36,968 bases of DNA, from positions 1-36,968 of the forward strand of contig CASFUX010000121.1 in assembly GCA_949297975.1 (NCBI GenBank), read 5' to 3'. This document shows positions 1 through 7,815 of this stretch, piece by piece (positions within the stretch are counted from its first letter, which is position 1; each line of letters opens with the position of its first letter). The notes under the pieces are model-generated. The model saw only the letters and a list, made by a program, of their open reading frames with translations. It was not told where the DNA came from and searched no databases. The translations under genes were made by a program, and so were the position numbers. The stretch comes from an uncultured Bacteroidales bacterium. GTDB lineage: Bacteria; Bacteroidota; Bacteroidia; Bacteroidales; Paludibacteraceae.

Positions 1-1
1 C

Positions 2-877
2 AAGGGAGGTGTTGTTTATGGAGTGGCCATGAACCAAGAATTGATGGCAAAGCATGTTCGGACGGCCACAGAAGAACAATTACAAGCGTTATTGGGTTCA
101 AAATACATGCAAAGTGATACCGGAGATACATTTTCACGAGTAAAGGCAGATCTAAAAGCGGGGATGCAGGTGCTTTATTCGGGAACTCCATGCCAGGTTG
201 CTGGTCTACGCTCGTATCTGATGAAGGATTATGATAATTTGTATACCGTTGATTTGGTATGTCATGGTACGCCCAGCCCGATGATTTTCAGAGAGCATGT
301 GAAGTATCTGGAGGCGCAGGATCACAGCAAGATTGTTTCTTATTCTTTCCGTTATAAAAGAAAGACAGGTTGGACCCCCTACATTTCTTATCAATTGGAG
401 AATGGAAAGCGAAAGGTGAGAATGTTAGGAGAAGATTTTTATGCCCAATGTTTTTATGCAAGCTATTTGCACAGGAAAAGTTGCTATTTGTGTGAATATT
501 CCCAGTCAAAAAGAGCGGGAGATGTTACCCTGTCTGATTTTTGGGGAAGTGAATTGTCAAGTAAGCGGTTGAAGCGTGCCCGCAAATTTGGATATAACAT
601 GGTGATGTGTAATACCAAGAAAGGACTACAGCTTTTGGAGGGAGTGAAGGATGAAACAGAGATGATAGCGTGTGATATAGCTGTGGCCATAAAAGGCGAT
701 ATCCGCTTACGGGAAGCGGAAAAAGAGCCTGCGCTCAGGCAGCGGATTTATACGGATTTCTGTGCAAACGGCTATGGCTATATAGCAAATCATTATTCAA
801 GAAAGATGCCATTGAAAAGCCGTATTGTTCCCCAAATTCTGAAACTTGCAATTAAAGAACTGAAATCTTATTGTTGA
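2..877 (+). CDS. Coenzyme F420 hydrogenase/dehydrogenase beta-subunit-like protein (5' truncated by window edge)
   Basis: The reading frame is open from the first bases and begins KGGVVYGVAM, which is internal family sequence, so the true start and probably an N-terminal ferredoxin-like part lie left of the window. A GTG/ATG near base 23-29 would be a false start. Visible family motifs are YSGTPCQVAGL, VDLVCHGTPSP and, near the middle, CYLCEYSQ followed by GDVTLSDFWG, the C-terminal FrhB/FdhB signature with cysteines suited to an iron-sulfur or flavin site. In Bacteroidales such proteins usually sit in polysaccharide clusters beside pyruvyl transferases, as here: the next gene starts two bases after this stop. 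They are probably redox enzymes of sugar or cell-surface polymer modification rather than F420 enzymes; that role is inference. The DNA is AT-richer than the rest of the window. Confidence 0.85.
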   Translation, partial: KGGVVYGVAMNQELMAKHVRTATEEQLQALLGSKYMQSDTGDTFSRVKADLKAGMQVLYSGTPCQVAGLRSYLMKDYDNLYTVDLVCHGTPSPMIFREHVKYLEAQDHSKIVSYSFRYKRKTGWTPYISYQLENGKRKVRMLGEDFYAQCFYASYLHRKSCYLCEYSQSKRAGDVTLSDFWGSELSSKRLKRARKFGYNMVMCNTKKGLQLLEGVKDETEMIACDIAVAIKGDIRLREAEKEPALRQRIYTDFCANGYGYIANHYSRKMPLKSRIVPQILKLAIKELKSYC

Positions 878-878
878 A

Positions 879-2036
879 ATGAAAATAGCCATTCTAACCC
901 GCCGGGCGGGATATAACATGGGGTCTTCGTTGCAGGCTTATGCGATGTCGAAGTTCATAGCCGATGCGGGTTATCCCAATGAGATTATCGACTATGACGA
1001 ATATTCGGGTCATATGTTGTGGCAGATAAAGCCGAAGGTCAATCGGCTTTTGCTGTCGGTCATGAACCTTGTGCCGTTCATAAGCAGGAGGTTGTTTGCA
1101 GGAAAATATGCTGCTTTGCGTAGGGCTCGGATGCAAATGGATAGTTTCGCACACTTTGAAGAAGAATGTCTTCCCTTGACGAAACGCAGATATCGTTCGC
1201 TCAAAGCGATGGAGCAGGATTTTCATGATTGCGATGCCTGCATTTGTGGGAGTGATCAAATATGGAGTCCTTATTTTTTTGATCCGGCTTTTTTCTTGTC
1301 CTTTGTTACCTCCAAGTTGACAAAAAAAATTGCTTATGCTCCCAGCATGGGTATAACGGATGAGAAGATGATAGGTGATGTGCAGCGGCATTTGATTAGA
1401 AATATAGATTATTTGTCATGCCGGGAGGCACATGCTGCTCAGATTATTTCTCATATAACGGGGCGTGAGGTTCCAGTTGTGTTGGATCCAACGTTGATGG
1501 TATCTGTTGAGGAATGGGAGAGGTTGGCGATTATTAAAAATGTGGGGAAGGAAGAGCGTTATATACTGACTTATTTTCTGCATACAGGTTATTATGAGGA
1601 TAATATCCCAAATGCATACATAGAGAAGTTGAAAAAAGAGACAGGACTGCCCGTATATAATGTTTCTTTGTTTAATTTGATTGATCTAGTGGAGGCTGAT
1701 AAGCATTTTAATACGATAGGTCCTCTTGAGTTTCTTTCATTGGTGAAAAACGCCGAATGGGTTTGTACGAATTCATTTCATTGTTGCATTTTTTCTTACG
1801 TGTTTAAGCGTAAGTTTGTTGTTTTTGAACGATACATGAAAGAGGGCAACGAAGGGTCTAATCAAAATTCCCGAATTTATTCACTGTTGGATTTGCTTGG
1901 CATGGAATATTGTTTGACTCGTTCGAACGAACAGCCCAACACGGAAGTGAAATATGATTTTTCAAAGGGGCTTTGTGAACTTCAAAAGCAGAGAGAGAAA
2001 TCACTCGAATTCTTGTTAACTGCATTGAGAAAATAG
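879..2036 (+). CDS. Polysaccharide pyruvyl transferase family protein
   Basis: This 385-residue protein matches the PS_pyruv_trans family, which moves a pyruvyl group from phosphoenolpyruvate to a sugar as a ketal and so adds negative charge to surface polysaccharides. Visible motifs are the N-terminal strand and GYNMGSSLQAYAM loop (residues 11-23), CICGSDQIWSP (about 122-132), PVVLDPTLM (about 200) and TNSFHCCIFSY near residue 300, where the family's conserved His lies. Its start follows the upstream stop by two bases and its stop is six bases before the next start, so it is in an operon with genes for an F420-dehydrogenase-like protein and glycosyltransferases. The acceptor sugar cannot be read from the sequence. 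Confidence 0.88.
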   Translation: MKIAILTRRAGYNMGSSLQAYAMSKFIADAGYPNEIIDYDEYSGHMLWQIKPKVNRLLLSVMNLVPFISRRLFAGKYAALRRARMQMDSFAHFEEECLPLTKRRYRSLKAMEQDFHDCDACICGSDQIWSPYFFDPAFFLSFVTSKLTKKIAYAPSMGITDEKMIGDVQRHLIRNIDYLSCREAHAAQIISHITGREVPVVLDPTLMVSVEEWERLAIIKNVGKEERYILTYFLHTGYYEDNIPNAYIEKLKKETGLPVYNVSLFNLIDLVEADKHFNTIGPLEFLSLVKNAEWVCTNSFHCCIFSYVFKRKFVVFERYMKEGNEGSNQNSRIYSLLDLLGMEYCLTRSNEQPNTEVKYDFSKGLCELQKQREKSLEFLLTALRK

Positions 2037-2042
2037 AAATAA

Positions 2043-3323
2043 ATGCAAAAGAGCAGAAACATCTTGGTTTTAGCCTATGCCATATCCCCGACCCGTGGTT
2101 CGGAATACTCCGTGGCTTGGAATTACGTGACGTACCTGTCAAAATATTGCCATTTGACGGTTCTTTATGGTACGTCGGGAGAGCATATGGGCGATTGCGA
2201 GGAAATGGAGCGGTGGGCGAACGAGCATCCGAACGAGCAAATTTGTTTCGTGCCAGTACATCCTAACAAATGGGCTAACTTGTTGAATTGGTCTAATCGG
2301 CACGGTTTGTTTGTGTACACGTTTTACTATGCGTATCAAGCGTGGCAGAAGCAGGCTTATCGGAAAGCCAAGGAACTGATGCGGGGTGAACACTTTGACT
2401 TGGTGCATTATGTAGGAATGATTGGCTATCGCGAGCCGGGTTATTTGTGGAAATTGGGTTTGCCTTATGTGTGGGGGCCGGTGGGCGGCGCGAATAACGC
2501 TCCTCGCCAGTTGATGAAACGTATGCCGTGGTTGGGGCGGATGAAACAGTTGTTTCGCAACGTGGCAAATACCATACAGTTTTACACCAAACGCCGCTTG
2601 AAGCAGGCGTTGGCGGCAACGGACGTGTTGATGACGGCTACCTCAGAAAATCAAGCCCGCTTCCGCAAGGTGCATCACAAGGACAGCATTTGCCTGCCCG
2701 AAAACGCCATTACGGGTGAAATTGCATTGAGCCGGGACAAGTTCCGCCAACCCGATAAATATCGTCTGATTGTAGTGGGCACACTTGACGCCCGCAAGTC
2801 TGTGGGCATTTTCTTGGAAGCATTGACGCAGGTGAAGCATAAAGATTGCCTGCACGTGGACATTGTAGGTGGTGGACCTTTGAGGGGCTGCTTGGAACAA
2901 TATGCGGTAGAGCAGGGCTTGGACGGGATGATAACTTGGCACGGGCAGTTGCCGAGGAATGAAGCGGTGGCCTTGTTCCGCGATGCGCACCTGCATGTGA
3001 TTACGAGTGTGAGCGAGGGCAATCCCACCACCATTTGGGAGGCCATGAGTTATGGTGTGCCCACGTTGAGCTTTGACCACTGCGGTATGCACGACACGTT
3101 GCGCGATGGGGTAGGGGTGCTGGTGCCGATTGCGTCCACGTATGAGGAATGTGTGCGAGGTGTGGCGGAACGTATCGATGCCTTGCTCGAACAGCCGGAG
3201 CAGTTCTTGCAATTGGCGGAGAAAACGCTGGAGCGTGCCCATGAATATACATGGGATAAGCGGGAGATTTTTTTGAATGATTTGTATGATAAATTGTTGA
3301 AGGAATGCAGGCAAAAACGTTAG
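2043..3323 (+). CDS. Glycosyltransferase family 4 (GT-B fold)
   Basis: A 426-residue GT-B glycosyltransferase. The N-terminal half starts with the strand ILVLAYAISPTRGSE, typical of GT4 enzymes, and contains GPVGGANNAP around residue 145. The C-terminal nucleotide-sugar domain shows VVGTLDARKSVGIFLEAL (about 243-260), IVGGGPLRG (about 275) and SEGNPTTIWEAMSYGVPTLSF (about 323-343), the E-x7-E type donor-binding motif. It should transfer a sugar from an NDP-sugar onto a growing lipid-linked glycan at the cytoplasmic face of the inner membrane. It follows the pyruvyl transferase gene by six bases. The 624-base gap after it, filled with repeats, separates it from the next glycosyltransferase. 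The sugar specificity is unknown. Confidence 0.88.
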   Translation: MQKSRNILVLAYAISPTRGSEYSVAWNYVTYLSKYCHLTVLYGTSGEHMGDCEEMERWANEHPNEQICFVPVHPNKWANLLNWSNRHGLFVYTFYYAYQAWQKQAYRKAKELMRGEHFDLVHYVGMIGYREPGYLWKLGLPYVWGPVGGANNAPRQLMKRMPWLGRMKQLFRNVANTIQFYTKRRLKQALAATDVLMTATSENQARFRKVHHKDSICLPENAITGEIALSRDKFRQPDKYRLIVVGTLDARKSVGIFLEALTQVKHKDCLHVDIVGGGPLRGCLEQYAVEQGLDGMITWHGQLPRNEAVALFRDAHLHVITSVSEGNPTTIWEAMSYGVPTLSFDHCGMHDTLRDGVGVLVPIASTYEECVRGVAERIDALLEQPEQFLQLAEKTLERAHEYTWDKREIFLNDLYDKLLKECRQKR

Positions 3324-3374
3324 TGTCGGTGATTATTTCATGCGATAACCGTTTCTAAGTTTTTGCCCTTTCCA

Positions 3375-3462
3375 ACTTACTATAGAAAGTGATGAAACTT
3401 ACTATAGTAAGTGGTGCAACATTCTATAGTAAGTTGGACGACTTTCTATAGTAAGTCTTGTC
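3375..3462. repeat. 22-bp-period array 1 (core ACTTACTATAGTAAGT)
   Basis: Four units start at 3375, 3397, 3419 and 3441, each exactly 22 bp. Each has a 16-bp palindromic or near-palindromic core of the form ACTTWCTATAGWAAGT and a 6-base variable joint. The joints can also be bracketed by AAGT...ACTT dyads; one centre is at 3393.5, 11 bp from the core centre at 3404.5. The array is non-coding and begins about 50 bases after the 3323 stop. Confidence 0.9.
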
Positions 3463-3698
3463 ATGCTGTGGGAAGACAAAATGGCAGGAGGCGCAGAGGG
3501 CAAGGAGTAAGAGACAAGAAAGCCTCCCCAAGCCCCTCCCAAGGAGGGGATGTTGTAGGAGGAAACATTTTTCGTCCTAAACTAGCGTTCGTCTGTGGGA
3601 AACAATGGAGGTGAAAGGAGGAGGGAAAAGGGTGAACGTGGAGAAGGTCGAAAGGCGATCTGCGTTCATCTGCGAAATCTGCGGGACTCCCATCCGTA

Positions 3699-3765
3699 TC
3701 AGTCCCAAACATTTCGTGTTTTCCGACAAAAACAGCTCAAAACATTTTGCGTTTTCCGGCAAAAG
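3699..3765. repeat. 33-bp (3 x 11) period repeat
   Basis: The segment divides into 11-mers in the order TCAGTCCCAAA, CATTTCGTGTT, TTCCGACAAAA, ACAGCTCAAAA, CATTTTGCGTT, TTCCGGCAAAA. The first three recur as the last three with few changes, giving a 33-bp period. The 11-bp step is the same grid seen in the 22-bp arrays elsewhere in the window. It is weaker than those because only two turns are present. Confidence 0.6.
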
Positions 3766-3798
3766 GCTGGTATTTGCATTTGAAATCAAAAAGTTGTG

Positions 3799-3850
3799 CA
3801 AGACCAACGGTCTTGTGACTCTCAGCGTAGGGCATCGCCCTACGGGAAAA
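3799..3850 (+). repeat. Twin-hairpin dispersed repeat, copy A
   Basis: The first hairpin has arms AAGACC and GGTCTT around AAC, followed by TGTGACTCTCAGC, then a second hairpin with arms GTAGGGC and GCCCTAC around AT. Two more copies lie at 9510-9562 and 22250-22299. Arm differences between copies are paired (AAGACC/GGTCTT here against AAGGCC/GGCCTT), so the hairpin rather than the primary sequence is kept. Confidence 0.8.
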
Positions 3851-3947
3851 GGTAAAAACATAGAGGAATTGTTGAAACGATATTTGTCCGGATTGTAAAA
3901 ACCAGTCAACTGGCGGAATAGAGAAGATAAAAGGTTGATTGTAAAAA

Positions 3948-5048
3948 ATGAAGCATATCGTTTGTTTCCATTTGTTCAATGATTACAGCGGCAGTCCGAA
4001 AGTGCTGAAGATGGTGCTGGCGGGGTTGCTGGACAAGGGTTGCCGGGTGGACCTGGTCACGTCGCGGGGTGGGGTACTCGATGAGCTGGAGGGACGTGCG
4101 GGGTTGCGCCGGTTCGGCTACCGTTACCGCTTTTCGCAGAACCCCGTGCTTACCATGTTGCGCTATGGTGCCGTGCAGGTGTACACGTTCCTGCTGGCTT
4201 TCCGTTATCTGTTTGACCGGGATGCGGTGTTCTACATCAACACTATCCTGCCGGTAGGGCCGGCGTTGGCGGGAAGGCTCATGGGCAAGCGGGTGGTGTA
4301 CCATTACCACGAAAATGCGTTTGCCAAGGGGGCGTTTTACAGGGTGTTGGCGGCGGCCATGCAACGGTTGGCGCACGAGATTGTGTGCGTGTCGGCCTAC
4401 CAGGCTTCGTTCCTCAAGCGCAAGGCGGGGGTGACGGTGGTGCCGAACGCCTTGCCGAGGGAGTTCGTGGAACGTCTGCACCCTGATGCTGCGGCGGCAT
4501 TCGGGCGGAAAACGGTGCTGATGCTTTCTTCGCTGAAGGCATACAAGGGTACGCGTGAGTTCATCGAATTGGCTGCCCGGTTGCCGCAGTTCCACTTCGT
4601 GCTGGTCATCAACGATACGCAAGAGAACGTGGATCGGTACATGGAGGGAATGAAAGAAATCACCCCTCCCGGTTTGTTAAATAATCTAACTGTTTATGCC
4701 CGCCAACAGGATGTGTTCCGCTTTTACAATGCGGCGAGCGTGGTGGTGAACCTCACCAATCCGCGCCAAGCGATAGAGACGTTCGGCTTGACCCCTTTGG
4801 AAGCCATGTCGTGCGCCCTGCCAGTCATCGTGCCTCCGGTGGGTGGCATTGCCGAGTTGGTGGAAGACGGCGTGAACGGCTACAAGATAGACGTGCAGGA
4901 ATTGGACCGGGTGGCTGATGCCATTCGCCAGGTGCTGACGGACGAGGCGTTGTACGCTCGTCTGGCTGCTCATGCCTTGCAGCGTGCCGGGCAATATGAC
5001 GGAGACAGCATGAACGAGCAAATTCAACAAGTGTTATTCGGGGAGTGA
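3948..5048 (+). CDS. Glycosyltransferase family 4 (GT-B fold)
   Basis: A 366-residue GT4-type glycosyltransferase. The N-terminus reads HIVCFHLFNDYSGSPKVL, a glycine/serine loop typical of GT-B acceptor domains. GKRVVYHYHENAF (about 113) and the strand VCVSAYQASFLK (about 146) follow. The C-terminal donor domain has VLMLSSLKAYKGTREFIELA (about 187) and AIETFGLTPLEAMSCALPVIV (about 275-296), the E-x7-E donor-binding signature. It probably adds a sugar during surface polysaccharide synthesis; donor and acceptor are unknown. It begins after a long repeat-filled gap and is followed by the DUF1972 glycosyltransferase 32 bases downstream, so those two are likely co-transcribed. Confidence 0.87.
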   Translation: MKHIVCFHLFNDYSGSPKVLKMVLAGLLDKGCRVDLVTSRGGVLDELEGRAGLRRFGYRYRFSQNPVLTMLRYGAVQVYTFLLAFRYLFDRDAVFYINTILPVGPALAGRLMGKRVVYHYHENAFAKGAFYRVLAAAMQRLAHEIVCVSAYQASFLKRKAGVTVVPNALPREFVERLHPDAAAAFGRKTVLMLSSLKAYKGTREFIELAARLPQFHFVLVINDTQENVDRYMEGMKEITPPGLLNNLTVYARQQDVFRFYNAASVVVNLTNPRQAIETFGLTPLEAMSCALPVIVPPVGGIAELVEDGVNGYKIDVQELDRVADAIRQVLTDEALYARLAAHALQRAGQYDGDSMNEQIQQVLFGE

Positions 5049-5080
5049 GTGTGTGTGGCTCCCCGCACAGATGAAAGTTT

Positions 5081-6148
5081 ATGAAAAAGGTGGCAATCAT
5101 CGGCACGCAGGGTGTGCCGGCAAGTTATGGCGGGTTTGAGACGTTGGTGGAGAATATCATCGGGGAGAATGCCTCGCCGGGGGTGGAGTACACGGTGTTT
5201 TGCAGCGGGAAGGACTACCGCGAGCGGCGCGACACGTACAAGGGGGCGCACTTGAAGTATGTACCGCTCCATGCCAACGGCATTCAGAGCATCCCGTATG
5301 ACACATGGTCCATGCTGCGGTCGCTGCGGGGCTACGACGTGTTGCTGGTGCTGGGCGTGTCCGGGTGCGTGTTCCTGCCGGTGGTGCGCCTGTTGTGCCG
5401 GGCGAAGCTCATCGTGAACATCGACGGGCTGGAGCACCGGCGGAAGAAATGGGGAAAGTGGACGCGCAAGTTCCTGCGCCTGTCCGAGGCGGTGGCGGTG
5501 CGCTTCGCCCACGTGATCATTGCCGACAACAAGGGCATACAGGACTACGTGGCGGACACTTACGGCAAACGGGCCGAACTGATAGCCTACGGGGGCGACC
5601 ACGTGATGAAGCAGGAAACTTCCGCCGACGAGCGGGCGATACTGGACCGCTACGGGCTGGCTTCGGCGGAATACGCCATGTCCGTGTGCCGCATCGAGCC
5701 GGAGAACAATTGCCACGTCATCTTGGAGGCGTTCGCGCGGACGGACAAGACGCTTATCTTCATCGGTAATTGGAACAAGCAGGAGTATGGGCGGAAGTTG
5801 CGGGAGCAGTATGGCGGTTGTGCGAACATCCGGCTGCTCGACTCGATATATGACCTCGACATCCTGTATGCCTTCCGCAAACATGCGGGCTGGTACGTGC
5901 ACGGCCACAGCGCGGGCGGCACGAACCCTTCGCTGGTGGAGGCTATGTTTTTCGGCCGTCCCATCCTGTGCTTCGACGTGGTGTACAACCGGGAGACGAC
6001 TGCCAACCGGGCTTATTATTGGCAAGATGCAGCATCTTTAGCCCGGCTGCTCACGCAGCCGGGCTTGGACGGCCGCCCCATGGCCGAGCTGGCTTGGCAA
6101 CGGTACACGTGGCGGACGATAGCGGGGCAGTACGAGGCGTTGTATTGA
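5081..6148 (+). CDS. DUF1972-type glycosyltransferase
   Basis: A 355-residue glycosyltransferase whose N-terminus, IGTQGVPASYGGFETLVENI (residues 7-26), is the DUF1972 signature found in rhamnosyl- or galactosyltransferases that act early on lipid-linked repeat units. The C-terminal part holds MSVCRIEPENN (about 204) and HGHSAGGTNPSLVEAMFFGR (about 273-292), the GT4 donor site. It is the last gene of the polysaccharide cluster; its stop is six bases from the stop of the convergent ATPase gene. The sugar transferred cannot be read from the sequence. Confidence 0.87.
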   Translation: MKKVAIIGTQGVPASYGGFETLVENIIGENASPGVEYTVFCSGKDYRERRDTYKGAHLKYVPLHANGIQSIPYDTWSMLRSLRGYDVLLVLGVSGCVFLPVVRLLCRAKLIVNIDGLEHRRKKWGKWTRKFLRLSEAVAVRFAHVIIADNKGIQDYVADTYGKRAELIAYGGDHVMKQETSADERAILDRYGLASAEYAMSVCRIEPENNCHVILEAFARTDKTLIFIGNWNKQEYGRKLREQYGGCANIRLLDSIYDLDILYAFRKHAGWYVHGHSAGGTNPSLVEAMFFGRPILCFDVVYNRETTANRAYYWQDAASLARLLTQPGLDGRPMAELAWQRYTWRTIAGQYEALY

Positions 6149-6154
6149 GTGCCG

Positions 6155-7408
6155 TTAAGTATTCAAGCTGTCTTCATTCAGGAGAAATTCGTAAATGTTT
6201 ATGAAGACAACGCCATGCTCGTCTTGATAGCGTTTTATGGGGTCTTCGGTAATCACAAACTTCTGAAAATTATCGGTGATGTTTATCAGCGAGCGTGATT
6301 CTTGTTCGCGTTTTTCCTTGGTGGGCAGCCGCAATGCCGACTGTATGTAGTACCGCTTGCTGCCTTCGTTGCAGACAAAATCGACCTCAAGTTGCTTGCG
6401 TTGGCTTTTCCCTTCTTCGTTTTTGGTATTCAATACTATCACGCCTACATCGACCGACCATCCGCGAATGCGTAGCTCGTTGTATATCAAATTTTCCATC
6501 AGATAAGACACTTCGTGTTGGCGGAAGTTGATGCGGGCGTTGCGCAAGCCCAAATCGGAAAAATAATATTTCGCAGGTGTGTTGATGTATTTCTTCCCTT
6601 TGATGTCGTACCGTAGGGATTTCTCTATCATGAATACGTCTTGCAGGATGTCAAGATAAGATTTGATGGTGTTGGCCGACAGGGATACTTTCTTGACGCT
6701 TTTGAACGTGTCGGCCAATTTCGTCGGGTTGACAAGCCCGCCGATGGAGGATGCCACGATGTCGATAAGCTCTTCCAGTTCCGCTTCGTTCTTGATTTTG
6801 TAACGTTCCAATATGTCCGTCAAGTACGTTTTCTTGAACAGTCCGTACAAGTATTTCCTTTTTTCTTCGCCCGTGCGCATGGAGGCTATTTGGGGCAGCC
6901 CGCCAAAGGTGAGGTATTCCTCCATGGCTTCTTCGTGTGTCCCGCCAAAGGCCGACAGGAACTCGCGGAATGACAAGGGGGCCACCCTTATCTCGTCGCC
7001 ACGGCCTCGGAATTCGGTGATTACGTCGTTTGACAGGAACTTGGAGTTGCTGCCTGTAACGTAAACATCGACATTGGGGGTTTTCAGATAGCTGTTCAGC
7101 ACGTCTTCAAATTCATCCACGTGCTGTATTTCATCCAACAGCACATAATGCATGCCTTCCTTGGCAACGTGCGCATCGATGTATTCGAGCAGTGCGTCCG
7201 GATTGCGCAGATGTTTGTTGCGCCGGTCTTCCAAATCTATTTTGATAATGTGCGCATCGTCCACATGCTGCGCCTTGAGGTAGTTTGCAAATAGGTTGAA
7301 TAGCAGGTATGACTTTCCACAACGCCTGATGCCGGTGATTACCTTTATCATCCCGTTGTTCATGCTGTTAATGAGTTTGTTGAGGTATAAATCGCGCTTG
7401 ATTTCCAT
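6155..7408 (-). CDS. AAA-type ATP-binding protein with C-terminal DUF4143
   Basis: This 417-residue protein has an N-terminal AAA domain with Walker A GIRRCGKS (residues 26-33), Walker B YVLLDEIQ (about 88-95) and a sensor-like VTGSN. The C-terminal half (SLSANTIKSYLDILQDVFMI, then YFSDLGLRNA and ELRIRG) is the DUF4143 domain with its PD-(D/E)XK-like end, including LEVDFVC. Such ATPases are abundant in Bacteroidales; their function is poorly known and they are often patchily distributed. I chose the start MEIKRDLYL, which matches the family. An in-frame ATG 33 bases upstream is only about 10 bases from a good promoter (7452-7483), leaving almost no leader. The gene converges on the polysaccharide cluster and is probably functionally separate. 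Confidence 0.85.
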   Translation of the reverse strand: MEIKRDLYLNKLINSMNNGMIKVITGIRRCGKSYLLFNLFANYLKAQHVDDAHIIKIDLEDRRNKHLRNPDALLEYIDAHVAKEGMHYVLLDEIQHVDEFEDVLNSYLKTPNVDVYVTGSNSKFLSNDVITEFRGRGDEIRVAPLSFREFLSAFGGTHEEAMEEYLTFGGLPQIASMRTGEEKRKYLYGLFKKTYLTDILERYKIKNEAELEELIDIVASSIGGLVNPTKLADTFKSVKKVSLSANTIKSYLDILQDVFMIEKSLRYDIKGKKYINTPAKYYFSDLGLRNARINFRQHEVSYLMENLIYNELRIRGWSVDVGVIVLNTKNEEGKSQRKQLEVDFVCNEGSKRYYIQSALRLPTKEKREQESRSLINITDNFQKFVITEDPIKRYQDEHGVVFINIYEFLLNEDSLNT

Positions 7409-7451
7409 GTTTCTGTTGAGAATTTTTGCGTAAATACGCATTTTTGCTCAA

Positions 7452-7483
7452 CGAAGATAACGCTATCTGGGGAAATAGCCAAA
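7452..7483 (-). promoter_or_regulatory. Bacteroides-type promoter for the DUF4143 ATPase gene
   Basis: On the minus strand TTTG is followed after 20 bases by TATCTTCG, one mismatch from TAnnTTTG. It lies about 45 bases upstream of the chosen ATG at 7408. Confidence 0.55.
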
Positions 7484-7514
7484 TATTCCCGATGTTAACT
7501 TGCTGAAAAAGGTC

Positions 7515-7624
7515 GGGTAAAGGCGAAACAAAAATCCGTCCGTGCGAAAATAAAATTTCGCACGGACGGATTTTTGTTTCCGCACGGACGAAAATGGAAT
7601 GCCGCCGGTACGGAATGTGGCATT
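7515..7624. repeat. 22-bp-period array 2 (core CGCACGGACG)
   Basis: Words CGTCCGTGCG (7537), CGCACGGACG (7559), CGCACGGACG (7581) and a diverged CGCCGGTACG (7603) recur exactly every 22 bp. Dyad centres fall at 7541.5, 7552.5, 7563.5, 7574.5 and 7585.5, an 11-bp grid. The dyad at 7552.5 has perfect 18-bp arms (7532-7549 with 7556-7573). The unit before 7537 is weakly related. Confidence 0.82.
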
Positions 7625-7631
7625 TCTGCCG

Positions 7632-7639
7632 TACCTTTG
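7632..7639 (+). promoter_or_regulatory. Probable -7 box of the transporter gene
   Basis: TACCTTTG matches the Bacteroides -7 consensus TAnnTTTG, but I find no clear -33 box 19-21 bases upstream. If used, the transcript would start near 7645 and have a leader of about 170 bases that includes the whole four-hairpin element. Confidence 0.45.
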
Positions 7640-7667
7640 CAGCCGTGGTTGGCAGTGTGGTGCCATT

Positions 7668-7770
7668 GGCGCAAGTCTCCAACTTGTGCCGAAGATACAG
7701 GCAGTTTGCAACTGCCGATGCGAAGTTATAAACTTCGGGGCATTAACGGCACAAGTCGCAGACTTGCGCC
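7668..7770. repeat. Four-hairpin inverted element
   Basis: Four short hairpins follow one another: 7668-7690 (arms GGCGCAAGT / ACTTGTGCC), 7700-7716 (GGCAGTT / AACTGCC), 7721-7737 (CGAAGTT / AACTTCG) and 7748-7770 (GGCACAAGT / ACTTGCGCC). The first and last are reverse complements of each other at 21 of 23 positions, so the whole 103-bp unit is itself an inverted element. Confidence 0.85.
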
Positions 7771-7815
7771 AGCAGTGCGTAACGTAACTTGTAACCGGTA
7801 ACTCGTAACCAAACG

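Larger units (their letters stand above)
3324..3947. other. Repeat-rich intergenic region inside the polysaccharide cluster
   Basis: This 624-base gap separates two co-directional glycosyltransferase genes. I see no convincing gene. It contains a 22-bp-period array (3375-3462), a run with CCTCCC/GGAGGGG complementarity (about 3520-3550), purine-rich DNA (about 3605-3655), a 33-bp-period stretch (3699-3765) and a twin-hairpin dispersed element (about 3799-3850). The ORFs here read through these repeats and look like chance ORFs. Confidence 0.7.
7409..7815. other. Divergent intergenic region with array 2 and a four-hairpin element
   Basis: This gap of about 400 bases lies between the divergent ATPase and transporter genes. 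It holds a minus-strand promoter (7452-7483), a 22-bp-period array (7537-7602, weaker flanks), a plus-strand -7 box TACCTTTG (7632-7639), a four-hairpin element (7668-7770) and short GTAAC-rich repeats (about 7778-7809). I see no gene in it. Confidence 0.7.

Noticed and set aside
3605..3898. 97-residue ORF on the plus strand
   Set aside because: It reads through a purine-rich repeat, the 33-bp-period stretch and twin-hairpin copy A; its protein ends in repeat-derived residues (LVTLSVGHRPTGK), so it is a chance frame.
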